34,943 nt of DNA from an uncultured Clostridia bacterium (GCA_944393415.1 CALYAD010000023.1:1-34943); one strand, 5' to 3'; shown: positions 1-6,665, numbered from the stretch's first letter. Notes: generated from the sequence alone by a model not told the origin. A program made the numbers and translations.

Positions 1-1
1 T

Positions 2-88
2 ATAGCGGCGATAGTAATTGGAGGTATTGCGGTTCTCGGCGGAGCCGGCGCGGCGGCGTACCGCTTTGCTTCCAAAAAGAAAAAATAA
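2..88 (+). CDS. C-terminal end of a membrane-anchored protein (partial)
   Basis: This is the last 28 codons of a gene that begins before the window. The residues form a hydrophobic Ala/Gly/Ile/Val stretch followed by a tyrosine, an arginine and a run of four lysines, then TAA. A single helix with a short basic tail is the usual C-terminal anchor of a surface or secreted protein in Gram-positive bacteria: the helix spans the membrane and the lysines stay in the cytoplasm. The function of the rest cannot be judged. A hairpin at 108-143 follows. Confidence 0.55.
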   Translation: MAAIVIGGIAVLGGAGAAAYRFASKKKK

Positions 89-107
89 CTTAAGATATAT
101 TATTTAT

Positions 108-143
108 GGCAGCCTTAAAAGCAAAAAAGCTTTTGAGGCTGCC
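108..143 (+). terminator. Stem-loop after the partial first gene
   Basis: A 15-bp stem, GGCAGCCTTAAAAGC pairing with GCTTTTGAGGCTGCC (one G-T pair), closes a loop of six A. It lies 20 nt after the stop codon of the partial gene. The tail (TCTTCAG) is only weakly T-rich, so termination is probable but not certain. Confidence 0.5.
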
Positions 144-296
144 TCTTCAGTGTGTAGAAAAAGCCGATTCGCCAAAAATAATACACAAAAAGTTTTTGGT
201 CAAAGTGCAAAGCCCCTGTTGTCCTCTGCGGAGGCGAAAAGAGCGCATAAGACTTCCATGTTTGTGCTTGTGTTTGCTGGTTTTTCGACAGCCTGA

Positions 297-327
297 AAGA
301 GGGAACTTTCCGAAAGCTTCCTCTTAA
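297..327 (-). terminator. Imperfect hairpin downstream of the EamA gene
   Basis: An imperfect inverted repeat (GAGGGAACTTTC against GAAAGCTTCCTC) lies 21 nt beyond the stop of the minus-strand transporter. It resembles the GGGAAC-type hairpins seen elsewhere in this window. The T tract is poor, so confidence is low. Confidence 0.3.
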
Positions 328-347
328 CGCTTTTTAAGACGCTTTGA

Positions 348-1217
348 TCAGGCAAACAACGCCATAACGACCGTTCCGGCGACAATGAAAAATAATCCTA
401 TCCATGCCTTCGCCGTCAGCTTTTCCTTCAAAAACACCAGGGAAAAAAGAATAGTAACCACTATACTCAGCTTATCTATCGGTACAACTACGCTCACGAC
501 GCCCGTTTGAATAGCGTTATAATAGCACAACCATGACGCCCCGGTCGTTACGCCCGACAGTAGAATAAAGAGCAGCTCCCTTTTGTTTATACCCGCAATC
601 TGCCTGTGCTTACCTTTCGCAAAAACCAGACACCATGCAATGATCAGTACGACTCCGGTTCTTATCGCCGTTCCGAGATTGGATTCGACGTTTTCTATGC
701 CGATCTTAGCGAATATGGAAGTCAGCGCGGCAAAAACCGCTGATATCAGCGCGTAAATCAGACAGGCCGCCGACGCATTTCCGTTGTTTTCATCCTTCGG
801 CTTTCGTATCATTAAAAGAGTTCCCGCAAATATTGTACAGATACAGACAAGCTTTATGATCAGGTAGTTTGTCTCGTGGAAGAGTACGATCGCAAAGACG
901 GCAGTCAGGACGGTGCTTGACTTGTCTATCGGAGCGACCGTATTCACGTCTCCGATCGCAAGCGCCCGAAAATAAAACAACCATGATATTCCCGTTGACA
1001 CTCCGGATAGGATCAAAAAAAGAAAAGATCTTCCGCTGATAACGGCAATCGTTTCAGCAGAACCCACGATAAAAACAATTATCCACGAAAAAACAAGCAC
1101 CACGAGCGTGCGGATTGCCGTCGCCACGTCCGAATCAGTGTTTTTTATTCCGCATTTTGCGAGTACGGAAGTTATACCCGCGAAAAGAGCCGATAAGCCG
1201 GCTGTTATTATCCACAT
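348..1217 (-). CDS. EamA-family (DMT superfamily) transporter
   Basis: The 289-residue protein is almost entirely hydrophobic and reads as ten transmembrane helices arranged as two homologous halves. The internal duplication is visible: the block around residue 23 (GIKNTDSDVATAIRT) recurs about 150 residues later as GIENVESNLGTAIRT, and PIDKSSTVLTAVFAIVLF recurs as PIDKLSIVVTILFSLVF. This is the hallmark of the EamA drug/metabolite transporter family, cytoplasmic-membrane exporters or exchangers of amino acids, nucleotides or small metabolites. The substrate cannot be assigned. The start ATG at 1217 follows a weak GAGAG purine stretch, and a consensus promoter lies about 45 nt upstream. Transcription is probably monocistronic, facing away from the recombinase-acyltransferase gene. 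Confidence 0.88.
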   Translation of the reverse strand: MWIITAGLSALFAGITSVLAKCGIKNTDSDVATAIRTLVVLVFSWIIVFIVGSAETIAVISGRSFLFLILSGVSTGISWLFYFRALAIGDVNTVAPIDKSSTVLTAVFAIVLFHETNYLIIKLVCICTIFAGTLLMIRKPKDENNGNASAACLIYALISAVFAALTSIFAKIGIENVESNLGTAIRTGVVLIIAWCLVFAKGKHRQIAGINKRELLFILLSGVTTGASWLCYYNAIQTGVVSVVVPIDKLSIVVTILFSLVFLKEKLTAKAWIGLFFIVAGTVVMALFA

Positions 1218-1260
1218 GTTCTTTTACTCTCACATCATATTATTTTTCGGGATCAAGCCT

Positions 1261-1289
1261 ATTATATCATAAAAATCTCCGTATGTCAA
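1261..1289 (-). promoter_or_regulatory. Consensus sigma-A promoter of the EamA gene
   Basis: On the minus strand TTGACA (1289-1284) and TATAAT (1266-1261) are separated by exactly 17 nt. Both boxes match consensus fully. The predicted transcription start is about 1254, giving a leader of roughly 35 nt. Confidence 0.85.
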
Positions 1290-1516
1290 AAAAATCCTCA
1301 GCTTTTTTTACCGGCAAACCGAAGGAACACAATCTCTCCTGACAAACCGGGCAGCAGGAGCGTTTGACAACAATTTTACAAACCGGTTCGGTTGCTTTGA
1401 TTTTCGCTCGGTGCTTGCGGAATAGGGTGACAATATTAAAATCTTATGTATATGTTTTCGTCAAATTGGAATACAAATTTCCATGCCGTAACGCTATAGT
1501 TTGCGGACAATTACTA

Positions 1517-1545
1517 TTGACATTATCGTTTATTTATAGTATAAT
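1517..1545 (+). promoter_or_regulatory. Consensus sigma-A promoter of the recombinase-acyltransferase gene
   Basis: TTGACA (1517-1522) and TATAAT (1540-1545) have 17 nt between them, a perfect match to consensus. Transcription would start near 1552, leaving a leader of about 90 nt before the ATG at 1644. It also argues against starting translation at 1566, which would leave a very short leader and no ribosome binding site. Confidence 0.8.
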
Positions 1546-1643
1546 ATACGCAGCTTTGCATATTTTTGCATGCTTTTCGTATAAGTTTTAAAATAATAAT
1601 ACGCCTGCTTTTTGTTTTATGTTTGTGGAAGGATGGTAAGTGC

Positions 1644-3008
1644 ATGAAGGTTGGTCCGAGAATCTATAAGCACACGGACGGACGCTGGGAGGTCCGTTAC
1701 AGAAAGGGACGGCGGCCGGACGGCAGTATTCTTTACGGCTCGGTTTATGGAGCTACATATGAGGAAGCCGAAAAACGGCGTGCGGAGATTCTGCGTGAGC
1801 TTGCCTTGAGAGCGGAAAGCGGAGACAGCGCGGTAGCCGCCGTGGACAGCAACCGGGAAATGCGTGAGTACTGTGCGTCTGTGCCCAAGGGCAAAGCCGC
1901 GTATCCGGCTCCGCTTGACGAGGATGAATTAAGTAATCTGATGCCGTACATCCGCTCCTGCGGAGCTCATCTGCGTCTTGCCGTATACCTTTCCCTGTAT
2001 ATGGGCGTGTCGGCCGAGGAGCTTGCGGCACTGCGGTATTCGGACATGGACCAAAATAGCGGAAAACTTCATATTTCCCGCTTTATGACAGACGCCCGGC
2101 ATATGCCAGGTATTATCTCCCCCTGCGAGACCAGAACGGTCAGCATTCCGAAGGCGGTCCGGGACAGCGCGGAACTTGTTTCTCTGATCCGGGATGGCGG
2201 GAACAGATATATTCTGACCGACGCGGAAGTGCCGGTCAGAAGTCTGCGCACCGCAAAGTTCGTCTGGACAAAGCTGTTTGCCGGTTCCGGCAGCTCCAAA
2301 AAGATCACACCGGAAGTCCTTCGGGCGACCTTTATACGGCACTGCTTTGAGCGCGGTATCAACGCGGAGACCACAGCGCAGGTCACGGGGCTTGCCGCAC
2401 CGGTTCTGCGGACAAAATACGGACGGTACGCGGGAGCGAATCCGGAGCTTCCGGACCGGTTGGAGCTTTCGGCTGAGGACCGGGAAGTGCGGCCGAGACA
2501 AATGAATCTCCTGATTTTCGGCGCCGGGGCACACGGTCATGCCGTATACGAAATTGCCGAGAAGCTCGGCATCTTTCAGAAAATCGCTTTTCTCGACGAC
2601 CATGAGACAGGAGATCAGATCATCGGAAGAATAGAGGATTGCGAAAATTTTACTGATGAATACCCGATGTGTTTTCTTGCCGTCAGAAACAATGAATTGC
2701 GAAAAAAGCTTGCCGAACGGGTTGCGAAGGCGGGATTCATTACACCGCGGCTTATCAGCCCCGAAACATCCGTCGCGAGAGGGATTCATATCGGCTGCGG
2801 CACGATTATTATGCCGCAGGCGACCGTCAACAACGGGGCGACAATCGGAGATTTCTGCATTGTGGAAAGCAACGCTCTGATCGGCTTTCACGCGGCTGTT
2901 GAAAACTACGCGCACTGCGATTGTGCTTCCGTGGTCATGAAGGACTGCGTTGTGCGTGAGCTGGAAACCGTCGAAAGCGGCGAAATCGTAAAAGAAAAAC
3001 GCTCCTGA
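1644..3008 (+). CDS. Fusion of a degenerate tyrosine recombinase with a NeuD/PglD-type acyltransferase
   Basis: The 454-residue protein has three parts. Residues 1-55 resemble the Arm-type DNA-binding domain of Firmicute phage/ICE integrases (IYKHTDGRWEVRYRKGR). Residues about 90-270 follow the tyrosine-recombinase catalytic fold, but catalytic positions have decayed: the usual GLR of box I reads GVS, and the box II HxLRH and following LGH read TPEVLRAT and TGL. Residues 287-454 form a sugar O-acyltransferase of the NeuD/PglD family: a Rossmann start (LLIFGAGAHGHAVYEIAE), then left-handed beta-helix hexapeptides, with a likely catalytic His in ENYAHCDC. PglD-type enzymes acetylate UDP-amino sugars. 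The ATG at 1644 has GGAAGG 11 nt upstream; an in-frame upstream ATG at 1566 lacks a ribosome binding site. ATG 2502 opens the acyltransferase part and could act as an internal start. No sugar-pathway genes adjoin it, so the role is unknown. Confidence 0.8.
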   Translation: MKVGPRIYKHTDGRWEVRYRKGRRPDGSILYGSVYGATYEEAEKRRAEILRELALRAESGDSAVAAVDSNREMREYCASVPKGKAAYPAPLDEDELSNLMPYIRSCGAHLRLAVYLSLYMGVSAEELAALRYSDMDQNSGKLHISRFMTDARHMPGIISPCETRTVSIPKAVRDSAELVSLIRDGGNRYILTDAEVPVRSLRTAKFVWTKLFAGSGSSKKITPEVLRATFIRHCFERGINAETTAQVTGLAAPVLRTKYGRYAGANPELPDRLELSAEDREVRPRQMNLLIFGAGAHGHAVYEIAEKLGIFQKIAFLDDHETGDQIIGRIEDCENFTDEYPMCFLAVRNNELRKKLAERVAKAGFITPRLISPETSVARGIHIGCGTIIMPQATVNNGATIGDFCIVESNALIGFHAAVENYAHCDCASVVMKDCVVRELETVESGEIVKEKRS

Positions 3009-3378
3009 ATCCGAACCTCCCTGCGCGGTATGTCACGGAAGAGACTCCACGGCGGTGGATGATCATATGATTGTTCCGTCCGGAACAGAGATCAGGAAAG
3101 GGCATTTCCGTAATGACGGCTCCCTTGACGTAAAACGTTCCGAGGTGGTACTTATTGTTTTATAATGTAATATGAAATTGTTCATAGATGAAAATTCCTT
3201 TTTCCCTCCGATTTTGTCACGGAAATGACACACCAATCTGTTGGCATGTCTGTTTGCAATATAATTTGCGTTCAGGCGGCTTCATCGATACCCCGGAAGA
3301 CCGGCTGCTGCCGATATATGCGAGCTGTTCGGGGCAGGACGATAGCGCCGCTCGCCGGACTTGTTTCTAAAAAAATTG
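3009..3378. other. Stretch without a convincing gene
   Basis: No reading frame here has both a ribosome binding site and recognisable composition. One short frame (ATG 3067 to TAA 3165, 32 residues, starting MIVPSGTEIRKGHF) has GGTGG upstream and could be a small peptide or a frameshifted tail of the preceding gene. Frames at about 3188-3370 and 3225-3479 run through the terminator at 3379 and look accidental. Confidence 0.3.
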
Positions 3379-3413
3379 AGCCTTCACTTCAGTTAGTGGA
3401 GGCTTTTTTATTT
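3379..3413 (+). terminator. Rho-independent terminator
   Basis: A 9-bp stem, AGCCTTCAC against GTGGAGGCT with one G-T pair, has an 8-nt loop and runs directly into TTTTTTATTTATTTT. This is a textbook intrinsic terminator. It probably ends transcription coming from the recombinase-acyltransferase gene about 370 nt upstream. Confidence 0.85.
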
Positions 3414-3442
3414 ATTTTCGTCGGTGTACCCGATACTCTTGT

Positions 3443-3653
3443 ATGGCGCGCTCTCCTTCAGGAACCAAAGAGATCATAGGAGAAGAAATGCTTGATGAAA
3501 AACCAAGCGGAGTAGTATTCGCAAAATGTCCCGATGGGGACAGAATAATACTTTGTGACAGTGGTAATGTTATTCGATTCAGTCATCAACAACCTGTTGA
3601 TAGAGGAATGGACTAATTTAGCACAGTTTGTTGTCGACGCTATCAATGAATAA
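3443..3653 (+). pseudogene. Frameshifted fragment resembling the C-terminal part of a SUKH (SMI1/KNR4) protein
   Basis: From ATG 3443 or 3488 the frame reads through GVVFAKCPDGDRIILCDSG and NVIRFSHQQPV, then hits a stop at 3614-3616. A one-base shift near 3599 continues as IEEWTNLAQFVVDAINE and ends at TAA 3651. The joined reading resembles the C-terminal beta strands and final helix of SUKH domains, which commonly serve as immunity proteins against polymorphic toxins. The N-terminal half is missing and there is no clear start signal, although GGAGAAGAA precedes ATG 3488. I read it as a decayed immunity gene. The family call rests on motif shape only. Confidence 0.4.
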
Positions 3654-3713
3654 ACGTATCGACATTTCGGAACAAGCAGCCTGTATCCAATCCAATGTTT
3701 CTATATACTTCAT
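3618..3713 (-). pseudogene. Truncated gene start with a strong ribosome binding site
   Basis: On the minus strand, ATG at 3713 is preceded by GGGGG with 7-nt spacing and by a copy of the shared leader element (3714-3850). The frame encodes only 31 residues (MKYIETLDWIQAACSEMSIR...) before TAA. It runs antisense into the 3' end of the SUKH-like fragment, so the original gene was probably cut off by a rearrangement near 3654-3660. The protein family cannot be recognised from so short a stretch. It matters mainly because it shows that this leader element, too, ends at a start codon. Confidence 0.35.
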
Positions 3714-3850
3714 ATTAATTCCCCCATGTCGCCAGCGGCGGCTAAAAAAACCGTTTTGATCGGTTTTTCCGTTTTAATAGGTTTTTAATATATACGAAAA
3801 ATTTTCGTGTTTTGCCCCGCAAAATAAAAAACGTTCAGTTTTTTAGAGAC
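3714..3850 (-). repeat. Shared leader element, copy A
   Basis: Read on the minus strand, this has the full module order: a CTGAACG start followed by a T-rich run, an AAAACACGAAAATTTTTCG block, an AACCG/CGGTT hairpin followed by seven T, the clamp GCCGCC-GCT-GGCGAC (one mismatch), and ATGGGGGAATTAAT just before the ATG at 3713. It closely matches copy B at 6676-6786, which lies in the opposite orientation. The AACCG-type hairpin region is extended by an additional T-rich segment. Confidence 0.7.
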
Positions 3851-3883
3851 CTTACATTCGTTCTATTCGTTTGTCATAGCAAT

Positions 3884-4384
3884 CTAATTTCTGTTTTGTT
3901 TATCTTCATGCCAAACAATATTATATTCACTCATATATTTTTTGCACGCATCAATACTTGAAAAGCAATCGTCCGCAACAACCTCCAAACTTTCGTTACA
4001 GTGAAAAATATAGTAGGCATCGTCGTTTTCATACTTGCAAACTGCAAGATATGAAACTTTTTGTGCTATTGTTCCTCCGGAATAAAAAACGGGAGGGAAA
4101 ACACCTTTATCAGTATAAAACAAAACCTCAGCACCGTCAAGCTCATGTGGAAATGTATATGATGGAGAATAAACAAAACGAGTGTCAAGGTCTATTATAT
4201 AAGCAGCATATCCATCCGAGTAGGGCAATTCTTTATATCCGAGTTTCATGCAAAATGCAGATACGAACTTTTCCTCGCTATTCTGCGCTAAAATATCATC
4301 AACAATAGATTTCAGTTCATCTGAGGATAATTCTTTTCCAATAAGGCGTTTATCGCCATATACTGACTCAATTCCGATTATCAT
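3884..4384 (-). CDS. Hypothetical protein, orphan
   Basis: This is a 166-residue soluble, acidic protein rich in aromatic residues (YAAYIIDLDTRFVYSP, DDAYYIFHCNESLEVV). It has no signal peptide, no membrane segment and no motif I recognise. The start ATG at 4384 is preceded on the minus strand by AGGATAGGG, an acceptable ribosome binding site, and a promoter with a TATACT box lies about 100 nt upstream. It is AT-rich and stands alone beside a decayed SUKH-like gene and a truncated gene, a setting typical of orphan immunity proteins or toxin-locus leftovers. That role is an inference from context only. Confidence 0.65.
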   Translation of the reverse strand: MIIGIESVYGDKRLIGKELSSDELKSIVDDILAQNSEEKFVSAFCMKLGYKELPYSDGYAAYIIDLDTRFVYSPSYTFPHELDGAEVLFYTDKGVFPPVFYSGGTIAQKVSYLAVCKYENDDAYYIFHCNESLEVVADDCFSSIDACKKYMSEYNIVWHEDKQNRN

Positions 4385-4455
4385 ATACCCTATCCTTTCA
4401 TCTTAGTTTCTATTGTGCATAATTTATCCACGACCGCCTCGGCGTGCGTGCAAAT

Positions 4456-4475
4456 GCCTTAGTCCGGTCTAAGGC
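4456..4475. other. Small perfect hairpin in the gap before spoVT
   Basis: GCCTTAG and CTAAGGC pair perfectly around a 6-nt loop (TCCGGT), with GATTTT following. It lies inside the presumed 5' leader of the minus-strand orphan gene. Apart from this and the promoter at 4494-4522, I see nothing in the 367-nt gap 4385-4751. Confidence 0.35.
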
Positions 4476-4493
4476 GATTTTGTCATTACTGAC

Positions 4494-4522
4494 AGTATAT
4501 CATAAAATTGCGGTTTCTTCAA
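4494..4522 (-). promoter_or_regulatory. Promoter of the orphan gene at 3884-4384
   Basis: On the minus strand TTGAAG (4522-4517) and TATACT (4499-4494) are separated by 17 nt. Two mismatches from consensus are shared between the boxes. Predicted start is near 4487, giving a leader of about 100 nt that contains the hairpin at 4456-4475. Confidence 0.6.
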
Positions 4523-4751
4523 GCTTTTTCCGTTAGAAATTATATGCCGCCGAAAATATACTATCAAAATTATTCCATCTCAAAATTTTAAAACTTTGCA
4601 TAAAAGACCATTAGTTACAAACAATATCTACATCGACCAATTTTATTTGATCTTTGTTTCCGGTTATGAAAAACAACCGACTCCGCGGGAGCTGACCCCG
4701 GACATTAATATATCATAGAAAATTAAATTCATTTAAGAAAGGAATAATATA

Positions 4752-5303
4752 ATGAAAGCCACCGGTATAGTAAGACGTATTGACGATCTCGGAAGAGTCG
4801 TTATTCCTAAGGAAATAAGAAGAACAATGAGGATACGCGAGGGTGACCCGCTTGAAATATATACTGATCGCGAGGGCGAGGTGATATTCAAGAAATATTC
4901 TCCTATAGGAGAGCTCAACAGCTTCGCGTCCCAGTATGCTGAGACACTTCATAAGACCTGTGATATCTCAGTCATAATAACAGACAGAGACGCAGTCATT
5001 GCCTGCGCCGGAGTTCCGCGCAAGGATTACGGCGAAAAGCGCATCTCGGCAGACCTCGAAAAAATAACTGACAACCGTTCGTTTTATCGCTACATGCCCG
5101 GAGACCGTAAGCTCAGCGCAATTGACGACGCCTCCGGAACTCACTTCATTTCCTGCGCGATGCCAATACTCTCCGAGGGAGATATAATAGGCTGCGTAGC
5201 CTCCGTGCTTCCGCAAAATGACAACGGCGAAAACAGAAATATTGAGCTTGAGGGTAAGCTCATACAGACCGCAGCCTCTTTTCTCGGCAGACAGCTTGAA
5301 TAA
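4752..5303 (+). CDS. spoVT: Stage V sporulation protein T, AbrB-family regulator
   Basis: SpoVT is a DNA-binding regulator that tunes forespore gene expression under sigma-G in endospore formers. The 183-residue protein begins with a near-canonical AbrB swapped-hairpin domain (MKATGIVRRIDDLGRVVIPKE... to about residue 50), followed by a GAF-like sensory domain (about 60-180), and its length matches the family (178 in Bacillus subtilis). AAAGGA sits about 9 nt upstream of the ATG. It forms a single-gene unit ended by a palindrome at 5342. Its presence points to a lineage with endospore genes. It sits between decayed genes and the ATPase/helicase pair, and is the one clearly core gene in the first 9 kb. 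No clear sigma-G promoter could be fixed by eye. Confidence 0.9.
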   Translation: MKATGIVRRIDDLGRVVIPKEIRRTMRIREGDPLEIYTDREGEVIFKKYSPIGELNSFASQYAETLHKTCDISVIITDRDAVIACAGVPRKDYGEKRISADLEKITDNRSFYRYMPGDRKLSAIDDASGTHFISCAMPILSEGDIIGCVASVLPQNDNGENRNIELEGKLIQTAASFLGRQLE

Positions 5304-5341
5304 TTTTATCTATGAAAGACCGCCTTCCGGTAATATAGCTT

Positions 5342-5371
5342 TAAGGGAACTTCTTGCAAGAGGTTCCCTTA
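5342..5371 (+). terminator. Near-perfect 30-nt palindrome after spoVT
   Basis: TAAGGGAAC and GTTCCCTTA pair perfectly, and the pairing continues into the centre (TTCTTGCAAGAG) with only one mismatched pair. It lies 39 nt beyond the spoVT stop. It probably acts as a terminator or 3'-end stabiliser, but the expected T tract is absent. Confidence 0.5.
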
Positions 5372-5493
5372 TGTACTTGCAGAGTCGTTGTCCGACTTAA
5401 CTTTCACGCTTACGCCTGATGAAATATACACATGTTTTTTCTAAAGAAGTTTTTTGGAAGTTTTATCGCATGTCAAGCCAAAATATAATGGTA

Positions 5494-5522
5494 TTGACTA
5501 TAGGTGGGTTTAATGCTATAAT
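5494..5522 (+). promoter_or_regulatory. Promoter firing into the ATPase leader
   Basis: TTGACT (5494-5499) and TATAAT (5517-5522) are spaced by 17 nt, one mismatch from consensus. The predicted start (about 5529-5530) falls only 5-6 nt before the first 47-nt hairpin at 5535, so both hairpins and the GC clamp would be in the 5' untranslated RNA of the ATPase gene (leader about 258 nt). Confidence 0.75.
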
Positions 5523-5534
5523 AGGATGAGAGCA

Positions 5535-5581
5535 GCGTGAAAGATTAATTTGATCGCGTCAAAATGCGGCCGGTTTCACGC
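5535..5581 (+). repeat. 47-nt nested hairpin, copy R1a
   Basis: GCGTGAAA and TTTCACGC form the outer stem; inside, TTTGA and TCAAA pair around TCGCG, and the strand ends with AATGCGGCCGG before the closing arm. It is repeated almost exactly at 5671-5717 and, with changes in the inner stem, at 31115 and 31222 on the minus strand. Confidence 0.75.
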
Positions 5582-5589
5582 TTAAATTT

Positions 5590-5787
5590 TCTAAAAATCT
5601 GAACGCTTTTTGTTTTGCTTCGCAAAACACGAAAATTTTTCATGTATATCTGAACGTTATTTGTAAGATAGCGTGAAAGATTAATTTGATCACGTCAAAA
5701 TGCGGCCGGTTTCACGTTTAAATTTTTATGCCTAAGCAAAACACGAAAATTTTTCAAATGCCGCCCGCGGCGGAATGGGGTATTTTT
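5590..5787 (+). repeat. Shared leader element, copy D (ATPase leader)
   Basis: It starts with CTGAACGCTTTTTG, a GTTTTGC-TTC-GCAAAAC palindrome and ACGAAAATTTTT. It is then interrupted by hairpin R1b, resumes with GCAAAACACGAAAATTTTT, and ends in the clamp CCGCC-CGC-GGCGG and ATGGGGTATTTTT directly before the ATG at 5788. Unlike copies A, B, E and F, it lacks the AACCG/CGGTT terminator-like hairpin. Confidence 0.65.
5671..5717 (+). repeat. 47-nt nested hairpin, copy R1b
   Basis: This is a second copy of R1a, 136 nt downstream, differing at the central loop (TCACG instead of TCGCG) and at the last base. The last base of the outer stem changes from C to T, giving a G-T pair rather than a break. 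Confidence 0.75.
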
Positions 5788-6231
5788 ATGGTATATATAA
5801 AAAAGATAATGTTGCCAAGCGACAGCGCGGAAACAATTGTAATACAGAATGAGCAACGCACCTGCTTTAATACCTTTTACCCTTTTAAATTATTCCCACA
5901 GAAGATGCTGAGTGAAGTGGAACTGGATCAAATTACGATGTTTTATGGCGGTAACGGGTCAGGTAAAAGCACGCTGATAAATGTTATTGCCGAAAAAATC
6001 AATGCTGTGCGTTTTTCCGAGTTTAATAACTCGCCGTTCTTTAGTAAATATGTTAATATGTGCAGTATTGAGTATTTTCGTCAGCCGAGAAAAAGCTATG
6101 TTCTGACCAGTGATGATGTGTTTGATTATGTTCTGAACGCGAGATATATCAATGAAAATAATGACGATCGAAGAAAAGCACTGTTTGATAAATATCTTGA
6201 GACACATAAAAAGGCGCTTTTAATCCCATGA
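5788..6231 (+). CDS. AAA ATPase, N-terminal part (frame broken)
   Basis: This 147-residue reading frame holds the first half of an AAA/ABC-like ATPase of roughly 290 residues in total. The Walker A motif GGNGSGKST is at residues 54-62, preceded by ELDQITMFY, the typical strand before the P-loop. The frame ends at TGA 6229, overlapping the second half by 4 nt. The protein sense continues in the -1 frame: after THKK the alternative frame reads GAFNPMIGSLDGLDD, so one base seems lost in the AAAAAGG stretch near 6211. The start ATG 5788 has GGGG 8-9 nt upstream within the leader element; an ATG at 5728 would lie upstream of the clamp and lacks such a site. It probably belongs with the helicase downstream. 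Confidence 0.75.
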   Translation: MVYIKKIMLPSDSAETIVIQNEQRTCFNTFYPFKLFPQKMLSEVELDQITMFYGGNGSGKSTLINVIAEKINAVRFSEFNNSPFFSKYVNMCSIEYFRQPRKSYVLTSDDVFDYVLNARYINENNDDRRKALFDKYLETHKKALLIP

Positions 6232-6665
6232 TAGGGAGTTTGGATGGATTGGATGATTATGAGAAATGGAAGGAAACGCGAGACATTCTTTCCCCTAAAC
6301 GCTCGCAATCGCAGTATATTAAAGCCCGTGTAGCAAAGGATGTTGATCTTTGTTCCAACGGCGAAACGGCGATGCGCTATTTTATTGATCGCATTGAAGA
6401 GAGCGCGGTTTATTTTCTGGACGAGCCGGAAAACAGCCTTTCTGTTGAATATCAGATCCAATTTGCTGAATACATAATGGCAGTCGCGCGATCAGCGCGC
6501 AGTCAATTTATAATTGCGACTCATTCGCCAATATTTTTATCTATGAAGGGAGCGGAAATATATAATCTTGATAACTATCCTGTCCGCAAATGCAAATGGA
6601 CTGATCTGCCTAATGTCCGGATGTATTTTGATTTTTTCATGACTCATAAAGAAGAATTTGATTAA
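6228..6665 (+). CDS. AAA ATPase, C-terminal part (frame broken)
   Basis: This is the 145-residue second half of the same ATPase. It has an ABC-like signature (CSNGETAM, residues 42-49), Walker B with the catalytic glutamate (VYFLDEPENS, 61-70) and the H-loop (ATHSP, 97-101), the order found in OLD/RecF-like and ABC-class ATPases. Its ATG overlaps the first half's stop as ATGA, so coupled re-initiation could in principle produce two chains. No ribosome binding site precedes it, and homologous ATPases are, from memory, single chains, so a disrupted gene is the simplest reading. The C-terminus (KWTDLPNVRMYFDFFMTHKEEF) looks complete. Confidence 0.75.
   Translation: MIGSLDGLDDYEKWKETRDILSPKRSQSQYIKARVAKDVDLCSNGETAMRYFIDRIEESAVYFLDEPENSLSVEYQIQFAEYIMAVARSARSQFIIATHSPIFLSMKGAEIYNLDNYPVRKCKWTDLPNVRMYFDFFMTHKEEFD

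Noticed and set aside
1929..2915. A 328-residue reading frame opposite the recombinase-acyltransferase gene
   Set aside because: Its composition mirrors the codon bias of the plus-strand gene, it has no domain and no start signal; the plus strand shows clear domains.
3188..3479. Two short overlapping plus-strand frames before the SUKH-like fragment
   Set aside because: They run through an intrinsic terminator and have no ribosome binding site or recognisable protein pattern.
5535..5717. CRISPR-like repeats
   Set aside because: There are only two copies per locus, the units are 47-nt hairpins with 89-nt spacing, and no cas genes are present.
6196..6231. Programmed -1 ribosomal frameshifting in the ATPase gene
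   Set aside because: The zero-frame heptamer is T AAA AAG, which does not fit X XXY YYZ, and no downstream stem was evident. A lost base is simpler, though slippage on the A run is not excluded.
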